From assembly GCA_963978905.1 (NCBI GenBank), contig OZ022260.1, forward strand, positions 19,766,334 to 19,830,333: a stretch of DNA of 64,000 nucleotides, written 5' to 3'. Both the position numbers and the translations under genes were made by a program. Below are positions 47,901 to 55,307 of this stretch, piece after piece. This stretch comes from Trichostrongylus colubriformis (lineage: Eukaryota > Nematoda > Chromadorea > Rhabditida > Trichostrongylidae). The notes under the pieces were generated by a model. That model ran no database searches. It was not told the origin of the DNA and saw only the letters and a list, made by a program, of their open reading frames with translations. Every line of letters starts with the position of its first letter. The first letter of the stretch is position 1.

Positions 47901-50900
47901 CTTGATTTCGGATAACGGCACTTAGAAGTTCGGGGTAGGAGTCGAAGACAGGATGCAGTCGACGTCAATTTTTGCCCACTCCCGTCAAAGGGTTGCCTTG
48001 AGGTACTTAAAGCGCAGTCCAGAGGGTTGAGATCGGTCGAGGAGCTTCTTATTCAGGGAGATCGTCCTTAGGTGCTCGTTAATTCACGTCCAGTCATTGA
48101 CAACTCCCCCAAGCGTCTGAAATCTAGAAGGTCGAAGCGAAAAGTTATGATAACATATTGATCAGAACCGTTGTATTATTATCATACTATATCATTATTT
48201 ATCATCTAATTTCGTTTCCCTTGTTACACTCTTGCCTGAGATACTTGGTTTTTTTTACCGCGTTACAGTATTTATTGTAATCCCTGTAATCGTGATCAAA
48301 GGGACATGTGAATGAATCTGAGCCGTACGTTAATGAGGGACCGGTCCATGATGGTTCCGGAGTAGTCTTCTTTCCATGCATTACTAGTAATTTCAGAAAT
48401 TTTACCATTAAAGATAGCCCGTTCAGATAAAGAGCAATGTGTGCCTGCATGTGCGAATCAAATTCAAAAGCGCAGAGCCTTGCAGGCGGTTATCTGTATC
48501 GTTTCAGAAGATGGAATGCTAATTTTATAAGCCATCATGTGATCACTGAACTAATCTTTTTCATTTCAGTTATCCTACAAGTGCTCTTTATACGCTGGAT
48601 AATCGACTTCACAAATTTGTTGGATACCATTCAGTGCAGTCGTTGTTAGAAAACATTGATGTGAGTTTCGTTTGGTCGTTATACACTGCAAATATGTATT
48701 GGGTTAGGGAATAAGTTCCCGCGGTTTTTTTAAACCCCGTTTTTCACATTGTTCCCTTCATCTTTCGGTAAAGCTAACACACGTTTTCGATAGAGCTTTT
48801 TTTGCTCTACAAAATGCTTCTATCTATTTTTCGATTTCTTTGAATACCTGATATTTATGAGGTTTGGAAACGAAGTAAGCCGAAGGCAAAAATTGGCACT
48901 CTCGACACTTCATCATCCTAGTCTACCATCGAGATCGAAAAGTACATGTGTGTATGTTTTCGATAGAGCTTCTTCAGCTCTACAGAATGGTACTACTTTT
49001 TATTTGAATCGCTCAACTTTTTGCTGATTTTAAGACTCACAAATGCAGTACACACCAAAAGTGTGCACTTTCGTTATCTTCTCTTCCTCGCCTACCGTCA
49101 AGATTGGAGAGGATGTGCATACATGCATTCGATAGAGCTTTTTTTTTGCTCTACAAGATGATGCCACCCATCTTTTAAATCCTGTCATATTTTAGCATGT
49201 GAGGATAAGTTTCTATCTTTTTTTCAACTCAAAATTGCGTAATGAAAATAAATTTTTTTGGCAAAGTCTTCCGCATTATTTGATAGAGCTCTTTTCGCTC
49301 TACAAGATAGTGCTTATGGTTTTTGTTCAAATTATTTTTTGCTATTTTTTAGATCATTTTAAAGGAGTGCCGAGTCGACGAATTCGCGCATTTTCGTGTC
49401 GATCATGCTCGATTTCGTCGATTTGGCACTCCTTTAAAATGATCTGAAAAATAGCAAAAAATAATTTGAACGAAAACCATAAGCATTATCTTGTGGAGCG
49501 AAAAGAGCTCTATCAAACAGTATAAAACACTCTTCCAAAAAAAATTTATTTTCATTACGCAATTTTGAGTTGAAAAAAGGTGGAAACTTATCCTCACATG
49601 CTAAAATATGACAGGATTTAAAAGATGGGTGGCAACATCTTGTAGAGCAAAACAAGCTCTATCGATTGCATGTATGCACATCCTCTCCAATCTCGACGGT
49701 AGGCGAGGAGGAGAGTATAACGAAGGTGCACACTTTTACGAGTACTGCATTTGTGAGTCTTAAAATCGGCAAAAACTTGAGCGATTCAAATAAAAAGTAG
49801 TACCATTCTGTAGAGCTGAAAAAGCTCTATCGAAAACATATACACATGCATTTTTCGATCTCGATGGTAGACTAGGAAGATGAGGTGTCGAGAGTGCCAA
49901 TTTTTGCATTCGGCTTACTTCGTTTCCAAACTTCGTAAATATTAGGTAGTCAAAGAAATCGAAAAATAGATAGTAGCATCTGGTAGAACAAAAAAAGCTC
50001 TATCGAAAACTTATATTAGCTTTACCGAAAGATGAAGGGAACAATGTGAAAAACGGGGTTTAAAAAACCGCGGGAACTTATTCCTCAACCCAATAGATAA
50101 GTGGGTTGACATTGTCTAGGTGATACCCTAGCTAGTGGAGGAACGTCTCCTGACACTGTAAATAAGCCTGTGTATAATTAGTAATGAGGTTTAGTAAGGT
50201 TGGCATCACGGTCACAGACTTCACCAACAATTGGATATGTGTTGAAATGGGATGGTGCTGATGCTGCATAACGAATCTTGCTATGATTGAAGAAATCGTC
50301 CACAGAAATTCCAGTTCTTCTGTAACTCACATATTCATGTTATATATGCTTATCAAAAACCGCTTGCAAAGTTTCAAGCGCATATACCAGAATTCAATTG
50401 AGATAGAGCCCCCCAAGGTAACGGACGATGGGGTGGGGCGTCCGAATGGATTTGGACTCCGGAACATGGAGAGATGAGAAGCAAACAGGTAACACTCACG
50501 TGATCAGAGACGCAGAGCGAGAAGCAAATCAACATTGAGCGCGGAAATCTGAACTGCACTCCGGCCGTCGAGACTGTTCAAATGTTGTGGCGGGAATTGA
50601 AACGAATTGCCCTTTTCCGGTTTTTTGGTTTCTGCTTTGGGACGAAGGGAGATTTTCGTTTTTTTGTGACTTCCATGTACTGTGTCCAGTAGAGTGATTT
50701 TAAGATGAATTAGAATATTCTCTTGGACAATTCCTTCGAGCGAGGAGGCGGGCCATTTAGTCGTCAGCACGTGAGGTCGCATCGCACGCGACGCATCGTG
50801 CGACAAACGGCACGGCGATTTCGAAACCTCAATTATTCAAAATCGAGGCAATATTCTTCTCCAATACTTGTATAGCTTTCATGCCGCCTAGGGACAAAGA

Positions 50901-53900
50901 AGGGAATAAAATGCGTATTGAGGGAAAAACGTCGACTAAAATGAAAAGTTGCTAGACTGTCTTCCGAGAAATGTTTTCAAGTATTGTCATTCGAAAGCTG
51001 TCATAGAGGTCAGTTCGACCCTTTATGGTCAGTGACAAGGAAAGACTGAAGGCTATCTGAAGAAGAGTTTATAACAAAATTCTGAAAATCTCCCGCAGCA
51101 GGTAGCCGCTGACCGCAGCGGCCTCACCCGCGCGATAGATTCAACACGCACCCAATTTACGGTTGAAAATAGCTCGTAAGTCGTGGCAATTTACTATGCA
51201 GTCTAGTATCGAAGCTGTAAGAAATATGTAGTCTACGAGATCGTAAGGTGGAGTTGAACAAAACTTTATTTTCCCTGTACCCACTCCAACGTAGGATCCT
51301 TTTTAAAGACAGCATTAGGGGTTTCAGGACGAAAAGTAAAAGAAGTAGTGAATATGAAAGTCGAGATGCCTAGTAACAGGACATTGGAGAAAAAACGGAT
51401 GAAATGGCAAAAACCCGAGGAATAGGACTCCCTTCTCACGTTAATTCTCGACGAGAACGACCTTTCCGTCAAGAGGCGGATAGTCCGGACGAGTTTTTCA
51501 TCTGCTTGCCAAGTGGCAAACACGAAGGGATGTTTGGAAATACAATAGCATCTATTCTCTGGAGTGAGCTTCAAGCTAAAGCTGAGAAAGCGCGCCGCAC
51601 CACTCTCGATCCTGCTGCATATCCAGAGCCGCTCCCAAACTCAGCCAATCGGGAATCACGGTACTCAAGGCGGGGCCTGTCAACAAGACGTCAGCCGTTA
51701 TCCGTTTCGCCGTTTCTACAGCTCGTAGGCGCGCTTTTTCACCGGGATTTCGCCACGGACAGCCTTCTTAGACCTATAGTTACCATGTAAGTGACTTCTT
51801 TCAGGGAATTCTCAATAACCACATCACCCCCAGCGCTGTCCTTAAGTTGTCTATGCATAATTGTTAGCATGGGACTTCTTCAAATCCCCCCTCTAAATAC
51901 CGAAGACCCAGTGTTTCGTCGACTTCTCCTTGTCCGAAAATTACCCCAGATGTGTTCACCTTATCGTGTAATGCGTAAATTGCTAAGATATTCTTTATAG
52001 TTTGCGATTCAGGCGATTTGCGCTACTCGCGCAATTCGCGCGATTCAGAAGGAAAGGATAAAATACGTATCTACTAGGTGAATGATACGTCCGAAACGCA
52101 CGGGTGTGTGCACTTATGACAGAAAAATAGCTCCGCGGCGTCGCACTCGCGGCGCCATCAGCTTGACTTGCCGAATCGATTCCTCTTTGGAGCCTGGCAG
52201 AGCGTGGCTGCGTCACGTCTGCACTTTCATCCATGCCACCCTGCCTCCTCCAGCACTGCAACACTGCCGCGCTTAGAGGCTGCCATGCCCTGCCACCGGT
52301 ACTCGCACCCACCGAGCCGCTGCCGTGAGCGGCCACGCGATTTTCCGTCATGAGTGCACACACCCGAAACGCACTAGTTGCGCGAGTCACAGCACTCGCG
52401 CGATCTCCTGTAAGGCTTGATGTGTATCTTTTCCTTCCGCCTGAATCTTGAAGTGGGTACGCGGCTTTAGACTGATAGAGAAAATTTCGTTTGTTGCATG
52501 AGGACGGAAACACGTTTAAACCAAAAATTTCTATTAATTATATGCTGCGCTCGGGAACTTTTTATGCAACTCACACTTTACAGAATGCCCTCAATCCGGC
52601 CGTCGATGAGCTAAAACCAGAAGACTTCAAACGTTTGGTCGAGAATCGTGAAACAGACGTTACGTGGATTGTGGATTTTTTCGCTCCATGGTGTGGACCT
52701 TGTCAACAGGTAGTGTTTGGTTCAACTACCGTAATCCACCAAGTCCTGTTCTGCCCATAAAGTGATTTTCTGCTTGAAAGTTCTCAATCGAGCAGCATGC
52801 GTTGCAAATGAGTGGTACTGTGCGTCTTGTCCATTGAAGTTATTTTATCTACAGCTTGCTCCGGAATTTCAACGAGCCGCACGATCACTTCGTCAATTCG
52901 ACGAACGAGTCCACTTTGGATCAGTCGATTGCCAAGCCTACGCCGTGTTCTGTCGTCAACAATCGGTCTCCGCTTATCCATCAATTCGTCTTTATCCAGC
53001 CACGAAGAAGCAGCGATGGCTCCAACCTTTCTAGTCAGTTACATCGATTACCCACATTCTTATTACACCCGCCTTCTATTTTTGCCCCACGTTCAGCTTC
53101 TTATCATAGAGATGGTACGAAATTATGAATATAGCCATGGTAATTTCAGTGACTACCCACAAAACATGTGGAGGAATTCGGACACCATCGAGCGATGGGT
53201 GTTCGGCATGTTGCCATCGCTAGTTACCTCACTTGGAAACGATTATTGGCAAACGGTAAGTAAGCCTGCGACAGACCTACGGAGGATAAAGCAGTCATTA
53301 TTCGTTTTCTGGGAAGCACCACGCATTCTAGTCCCACTCAGAATCGCTGTGATACTTGAATCGGCCTAGGCAATGATCATAGCCGTGGGGATATGCGATT
53401 CACAGCTTTTATTTATGTTGGGAGTCTGGTACCACCTCGTTGACTTCGAGAAGTTGAACAAATGGCTGACCGATACGGGCTCTGTTCTGCGACTGGTTCC
53501 CTGAGCCATGCATTGTGGTATCGGCGATACATGTCACCACACCAACTCGGCACGACGGCTTCAGAAGCCTAAGGATTTGTATCTTCTGAAGAATGTCCTG
53601 CGTTGAGGTTAGGCTAGCTCGGAGACACGGTTGTTTCAGCAAATCATACCCAACGGTCCTATCCATCATGTCTTACTAACTGAGATTTCTCTTGACTTAT
53701 AAGACTCATAGGTATTTTCACGGGGGTGGTTGAATGAAAGATGGTTCTGCTCCCACTAAAATGACTCAGAGATTAATTCCTGGATCGAATTTACGATCCA
53801 GCCACGCAAGCCTTCCATCGCTCCTGCGTCGGTGGATTGGTAGGCAACTTGTCTAGAAGGATAAAAATACAAACTAATTATCGACTACTCTATGCAGTCA

Positions 53901-55001
53901 AATGTCTCAGGGAGCTGAGAAAAAGGACGCGTGGTGCGTCCAAAATTGGCCTGACCTAGAGTTTTCTCGTCGTTCTTTAAGGCACATCACGCGAAACAGA
54001 TTAGTGGCTCACTTTCTTGGGGCGAGTAGGTCCTTCGATAAGTGCTCAGGCTGCACCTTTGTTGCGTGCACGTTTCACCCTCACGGTATAGTGCCTGTTT
54101 GAACGAAACCAAGCCAACAACCAATCACGCTTGGCCTTCCAACATTTCCAATGTGGAGAGGGAAACTTGAGATAAGAAAAGGTAATTTAATGAAACATCT
54201 ATTTCGATGATGAACGCAACTTTCACAATGAAAATCTGCTCGTCTGAGGCCAGGTGTGAATTGGTTGCGTGGGCGTGGCTTGCTTGTGTTCAGTCAGGCA
54301 GAACGCCATGGGGATGCACCAACCGTGCAGTCGCAACAAAGATGCAGCCTGAGCAGTCATCTAAGACAGTAATCGCCTCAAAAGAGTAGCCACTAGTCTG
54401 ATTATCGCCTGGTGTGCCTTTAACCATGCCACAAGAAGTCGCATGAACACTGATTAGTGTTTGAATAACTCGAAAACGTTCTCAGCCTTAGTCTGAACAT
54501 CCAAATACAGAGTAGACAACTGGCAAATAATTTCTCAAACTTCAGGTATTGGATTCAGACGAGCCGTGGCTTGTCGACTTCTTCGCTCCATGGTGTGGTC
54601 ATTGTGTGCAGTTCGCACCAGTGTTTGAGCAAATCGCTAAGGTTTAAATTTTCCGAACATCCTTCGCGTTTTATGCATTCATAAAAACTTGGTTTATCAG
54701 GTTCTCGATGGAAAAGTGAAACTCGGAAAGGTGGATTGCGACCAGTGGCCAGGCGTCTGTCGTGGAGCACAGGTATGTACATAGTTTCAGGAGCTGGTAG
54801 GGCCAACGAATTTGGAGTTGTTGATTAATAGAACTGAGTTTTCAGATCCAATCCTATCCCACTGTGCGATTCTACAAAGGACAACGCAATGGTCGACAAC
54901 AAGGTGTATGGGGTCTGCAATTACAGACACAAAACAAGGACGAAATAGTTCGATTAGTTCTAGAGCAAGTGGAGATGTTATCTGGTCACGATGAGCTGTA
55001 G
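35817..55001 (+). CDS. dnj-27: ER J-domain/thioredoxin protein, orthologue of DNJ-27 / ERdj5 (DNAJC10); 19 exons
   Basis: Exons: 35817-35984, 36861-37029, 37571-37707, 39156-39281, 40158-40229, 42022-42143, 42306-42456, 42523-42622, 43575-43684, 44602-44716, 44780-44916, 46051-46199, 48570-48660, 52584-52709, 52855-53033, 53135-53255, 54546-54641, 54701-54772, 54846-55001. They sum to 2397 bp, 798 codons plus stop, and all junctions are in phase; vertebrate ERdj5 has about 793 residues. Domains: signal peptide 1-20; J domain about 23-88 with HPD at 51-53; thioredoxin 1 with CSHC 149-152; two inactive thioredoxin-like domains (about 225-440); thioredoxin 2 with CPPC 471-474; thioredoxin 3 with CGPC 586-589; thioredoxin 4 with CGHC 708-711; C-terminal HDEL 795-798 for ER retention. 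The family is known to recruit BiP through the J domain and to reduce disulfides of misfolded ER proteins for degradation. Known worm dnj-27 is stress-induced; nothing in the sequence here proves that. Introns average about 930 bp and are rich in transposons. Confidence 0.95.
36000..36412. mobile_element. MITE in dnj-27 intron 1 (413 bp), family copy 1
   Basis: Inverted ends TCAAAGGAATCGTCCACGGA at 36000 and its complement ending at 36412, with an inner inverted pair GTACGTCCGGGTGGGCGGGG. It begins 15 bp after the exon 1 donor. Related copies: about 45226-45695 (full) and about 50288-50460 (one arm). Confidence 0.85.
36861..37029 (+). CDS. dnj-27: dnj-27 exon 2: second half of J domain
   Basis: After acceptor ATTTTAG it reads [20 protein letters not shown], then [18 protein letters not shown], the classic helix III/IV end of a J domain. 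It ends in phase 1 at TTTG|GTGAGT. Confidence 0.95.
37388..37434. repeat. Perfect 21-bp hairpin in dnj-27 intron 2
   Basis: GATCGGTTAGGTCATCCATC plus C, a 5-base TGGAA loop, then the exact complement. It lies between exons 2 and 3, directly after a divergent repeat region. It may be the relic of a small transposon or a palindromic joint. Confidence 0.9.
37571..37707 (+). CDS. dnj-27: dnj-27 exon 3: thioredoxin domain 1 active site
   Basis: Acceptor CTTTCAG. Reads [12 protein letters not shown], then [19 protein letters not shown] with the CSHC redox pair (residues 149-152). Donor ACG|GTAGGT, phase 0. Confidence 0.95.
37884..38626. mobile_element. Non-autonomous TIR element in intron 3 (743 bp)
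   Basis: Perfect inverted ends of about 28 bp beginning CAGGGGGTGCCAAAAAAAAA. TA is present on the left flank; the right flank is TG, so one side may be mutated. The CAGGG..GCC terminus fits the Tc1/mariner superfamily. No transposase motifs were found inside. Confidence 0.85.
38855..39032. mobile_element. 178-bp MITE with TA target duplication in intron 3
   Basis: Ends GGGCTCACTTAGGCCGAGTT and the complement of GGGCTGCGTTCACACTTTGC share GGGCT and TTCATACTTTGCGARGT against TTCACACTTTGCGAAGT. TA lies on both sides. Confidence 0.7.
39156..39281 (+). CDS. dnj-27: dnj-27 exon 4: end of thioredoxin domain 1
   Basis: 42 codons after acceptor [25 protein letters not shown], then [11 protein letters not shown] with the cis-proline of a thioredoxin fold (P193). 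Donor TCG|GTGAGT. Confidence 0.93.
39860..40060. repeat. GC-rich interspersed repeat, copy 1 (intron 4)
   Basis: Shares, in order, GGTGRWGAAACTCGCA, a GAAGTGCG-like block, a CTCGCCGTCT block and GATGCAGAGGGGAGGGGGCA with the sequence at 41250-41450. The copies are diverged and coding potential is absent. Confidence 0.45.
40158..40229 (+). CDS. dnj-27: dnj-27 exon 5
   Basis: A 24-codon exon ([20 protein letters not shown], then MTSE) between acceptor CATTTCAG and donor GAG|GTGAGC. It supplies the last helix of thioredoxin domain 1. Confidence 0.9.
41250..41460. repeat. GC-rich interspersed repeat, copy 2 (intron 5)
   Basis: Second copy of the repeat seen at 39860-40060 (GTGGAGAAACTCGCATTGAA, GACGCAGAGGGGCAAGGAAG). 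Same orientation. Confidence 0.45.
42022..42143 (+). CDS. dnj-27: dnj-27 exon 6: first inactive thioredoxin-like domain
   Basis: Acceptor AACTTCAG. Reads [14 protein letters not shown], then [13 protein letters not shown] at the position of a thioredoxin active site but without a CXXC. It ends in phase 2 (AG|GTACGG). Confidence 0.9.
42306..42456 (+). CDS. dnj-27: dnj-27 exon 7: first inactive thioredoxin-like domain, end
   Basis: Acceptor ATATTCAG. Reads [19 protein letters not shown], then GVRYYPTQM. The block LLDGLVNVG is nearly invariant in ERdj5 proteins. The donor GAAAAA|GTAAAA is weak, but it restores phase and keeps the conserved reading; the alternative is read-through into the intron for 20-odd codons. 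Confidence 0.85.
42523..42622 (+). CDS. dnj-27: dnj-27 exon 8: start of second inactive thioredoxin-like domain
   Basis: Acceptor GGTTTCAG after a 66-bp intron. Reads [18 protein letters not shown], then an acidic stretch [15 protein letters not shown]. It ends in phase 1 before GTACTT. Confidence 0.88.
43187..43502. repeat. Inverted repeat in intron 8 with satellite-like GCGCATCGGCGC cores
   Basis: GCGTTCATAGCCGTCGTGAT, then TGGCGCATCGGCGCATTGGC, is inverted at about 43462-43502 (GATGCGCCGATGCGCCAATC, ACGATGGCTATGAACGC). The GCGCATCGGCGCAT core is shared with the large satellite, which suggests a distant relative. Confidence 0.55.
43575..43684 (+). CDS. dnj-27: dnj-27 exon 9: second inactive thioredoxin-like domain
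   Basis: Acceptor CTGTTGCAG. Reads [18 protein letters not shown], then a [11 protein letters not shown] end, aligning with the cysteine-free second b-type domain of ERdj5. Donor AAG|GTTTGT. Supported by phase on both sides. Confidence 0.82.
44602..44716 (+). CDS. dnj-27: dnj-27 exon 10: second inactive thioredoxin-like domain, end
   Basis: Reads [20 protein letters not shown], then [17 protein letters not shown]. The acceptor TTTGAAG is unusual for a nematode (no C before AG), but the reading and phase are right. Donor G|GTAAGT, phase 1. Confidence 0.82.
44780..44916 (+). CDS. dnj-27: dnj-27 exon 11: start of thioredoxin domain 2
   Basis: After a 63-bp intron with acceptor ATTTCAG it reads [17 protein letters not shown], then [19 protein letters not shown] and IIDYFAP, stopping exactly before the active-site Trp. 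Donor CCG|GTGGGT. Confidence 0.92.
45226..45695. mobile_element. MITE in dnj-27 intron 11, family copy 2
   Basis: Same family as 36000-36412: ends AAAGGAACGTCCACGGAAAA and the complement of CAAAGGAATCGTCCACGGAG, with an inner inverted pair CGGTCGGGTGGGCGGGGC / CCCCACCCACCCGGCC. It contains a local 52-bp tandem duplication around GCGCCTCCTACCGCGGAAGA (about 45459 and 45511). Confidence 0.8.
46051..46199 (+). CDS. dnj-27: dnj-27 exon 12: thioredoxin domain 2 active site (CPPC)
   Basis: Acceptor AATTTCAG. Reads [20 protein letters not shown], then [20 protein letters not shown]. The CPPC pair is residues 471-474. Ends in phase 2 (AAAG|GTACTT). Confidence 0.95.
46853..47786. mobile_element. Mariner/Tc1-type transposon, internally deleted (934 bp, TA-flanked)
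   Basis: Inverted ends CAGGGTGGGGCAAAATTACG and the complement of CAGGGCGGGGCAAAATTAAG, with TA on both sides (46851-46852 and 47787-47788). It lies in dnj-27 intron 12 in the same orientation as the gene. A full element of this type would be about 1.3 kb, so roughly 400 bp of the coding middle has been lost. Confidence 0.88.
47006..47709 (+). pseudogene. Degenerate mariner/Tc1-type transposase
   Basis: The first part reads a helix-turn-helix start (residues about 10-60, with a GRGRPNSIT linker motif), then jumps to [20 protein letters not shown], so the region with the first catalytic Asp is deleted. [12 protein letters not shown] occupies the place of the QQDxAPAH motif; the second catalytic Asp is Glu here. 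[20 protein letters not shown] keeps the third Asp. After SKACSNP the frame breaks and the family's C-terminus ([13 protein letters not shown], then [12 protein letters not shown]) continues in another frame from about 47512. Not functional. Confidence 0.88.
48570..48660 (+). CDS. dnj-27: dnj-27 exon 13: end of thioredoxin domain 2
   Basis: Acceptor CATTTCAG. Reads [20 protein letters not shown], then [11 protein letters not shown], with the cis-proline YPT. Donor GAT|GTGAGT. The following intron is 3.9 kb and holds the second foldback element. Confidence 0.93.
48699..50093. mobile_element. Palindromic foldback element, copy 2 (1395 bp, in dnj-27 intron 13)
   Basis: Ends TTGGGTTAGGGAATAAGTTC and the complement of TTGGGTTGAGGAATAAGTTC, flanked by TA (48697-48698 and 50094-50095). 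Axis near 49410. It has the same arm content and GATAGAGCT...AGCTCTAC modules as 5437-6939, with the inner stem around TAGATCATTTTAAAGGAGTG. As an intronic inverted repeat it would give the pre-mRNA a very long double-stranded hairpin. Confidence 0.88.
50288..50460. mobile_element. Single arm of the intron 1/11 MITE family (copy 3)
   Basis: GAAATCGTCCACAGAAATTC, then CTGTAACTCACATATTCATG, TTATCAAAAACCGCTTGCAAAGT and GGGTGGGGCG follow one arm of the copies at 36000 and 45226. The opposite arm is missing. Confidence 0.55.
52010..52455. mobile_element. Palindromic MITE in intron 13, related to the large satellite
   Basis: Arms ATTCAGGCGATTTGCG... and the complement of ...CGCCTGAATC, with inner pairs GGGTGTGTGCACTTATGACA / TCATGAGTGCACACACCC. 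The block AAGGATAAAATACGTATCTA matches AAGGATAAGATACGTATTAA of the type 2 satellite monomer, followed in both by GGTGAA. This is the second dispersed relative of the satellite in the window. Confidence 0.55.
52584..52709 (+). CDS. dnj-27: dnj-27 exon 14: thioredoxin domain 3 active site (CGPC)
   Basis: Acceptor CTTTACAG. Reads [20 protein letters not shown], then [16 protein letters not shown] with CGPC at residues 586-589. Donor CAG|GTAGTG. Confidence 0.95.
52855..53033 (+). CDS. dnj-27: dnj-27 exon 15: thioredoxin domain 3 body
   Basis: Acceptor ATCTACAG. Reads [20 protein letters not shown], then [13 protein letters not shown] and [14 protein letters not shown]. The donor is taken as TTCTA|GTCAGT, two bases into what would otherwise be a stop codon, giving phase 2 and joining to HGNFSDYPQ of exon 16 in the same way as the family's YNGW region. 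Confidence 0.85.
53135..53255 (+). CDS. dnj-27: dnj-27 exon 16: end of thioredoxin domain 3
   Basis: Reads (Y)[19 protein letters not shown], then [19 protein letters not shown]. The acceptor GAATATAG lacks the usual pyrimidine tract. Other AGs in this intron give stops, so this one is preferred. Donor ACG|GTAAGT. Confidence 0.82.
53975..54424. mobile_element. Palindromic MITE in intron 16 (about 450 bp)
   Basis: TTTAAGGCACATCACGCGAA on the left and the complement of TTAAAGGCACACCAGGCGAT on the right, with arms of about 150 bp (for example CTCAGGCTGCACCTTTGTTG against CAACAAAGATGCAGCCTGAG). Termini resemble those of the element at 34051-34540 (TTAAAGGCAC), so both may be moved by the same transposase. 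Flanks contain TA/TTAA. Confidence 0.75.
54546..54641 (+). CDS. dnj-27: dnj-27 exon 17: thioredoxin domain 4 active site (CGHC)
   Basis: Acceptor AACTTCAG. Reads [20 protein letters not shown], then [12 protein letters not shown]. The CGHC pair is residues 708-711. Donor AAG|GTTTAA. Confidence 0.95.
54701..54772 (+). CDS. dnj-27: dnj-27 exon 18
   Basis: 24 codons after a 59-bp intron (acceptor TTATCAG): [20 protein letters not shown], then RGAQ. Donor CAG|GTATGT. Confidence 0.94.
54846..55001 (+). CDS. dnj-27: dnj-27 exon 19: C-terminus with HDEL
   Basis: Acceptor TTTTCAG. Reads [20 protein letters not shown], then helical sequence ending LSGHDEL and a TAG stop. HDEL is an ER-lumen retrieval signal; the vertebrate orthologue ends in KDEL. 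Confidence 0.95.
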   Translation: MQSYPTVRFYKGQRNGRQQGVWGLQLQTQNKDEIVRLVLEQVEMLSGHDEL

Positions 55002-55307
55002 GCGACCTCGTAGGCATAGCAATAATATCATCTTCCTTTTATTTCATTGTATGGTGAGCGGTTTGACAATCCAACCAGTTGAACCTCAAACCCTTACCCT
55101 GAGGTCATTTATGTCAAGGTCTCACCTCATTACCTTTCTCTCAACCATATCAAATAGGCTGCCTTAATCTAATATTATTCATTGTCTTGAGCAATTTAAT
55201 AGCATAACGAGTTGATCAAGTACGGTTTATTGTTAATGTTGTTTGTACTAAATATGTATCGATTCAAATAATTGTTTGAGCAAATAAGATTTGCCAATTT
55301 GTGATTT

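Larger units (their letters stand above)
46801..48130. mobile_element. Remnant of an older mariner-like element split by a younger one
   Basis: ACAGGGTCGTCCGTAATAAA at 46801 looks like a mariner terminus. Beyond the younger element (after 47788) the minus strand carries a frameshifted tail reading LNPLD, then [10 protein letters not shown], then [15 protein letters not shown], which follows the end of mariner/Tc-type transposases (LNPLD..., KRLKAVIRAKGGxIE). The younger element therefore probably landed in the 3' part of this one. The far end was not found. Confidence 0.45.

Noticed and set aside
52812..53369. 185-codon plus-strand open frame over dnj-27 exons 15-16
   Set aside because: It is mostly an out-of-frame reading of exon 15 that enters the correct frame at exon 16. 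The conserved thioredoxin reading needs the splice at 53033/53135 instead.
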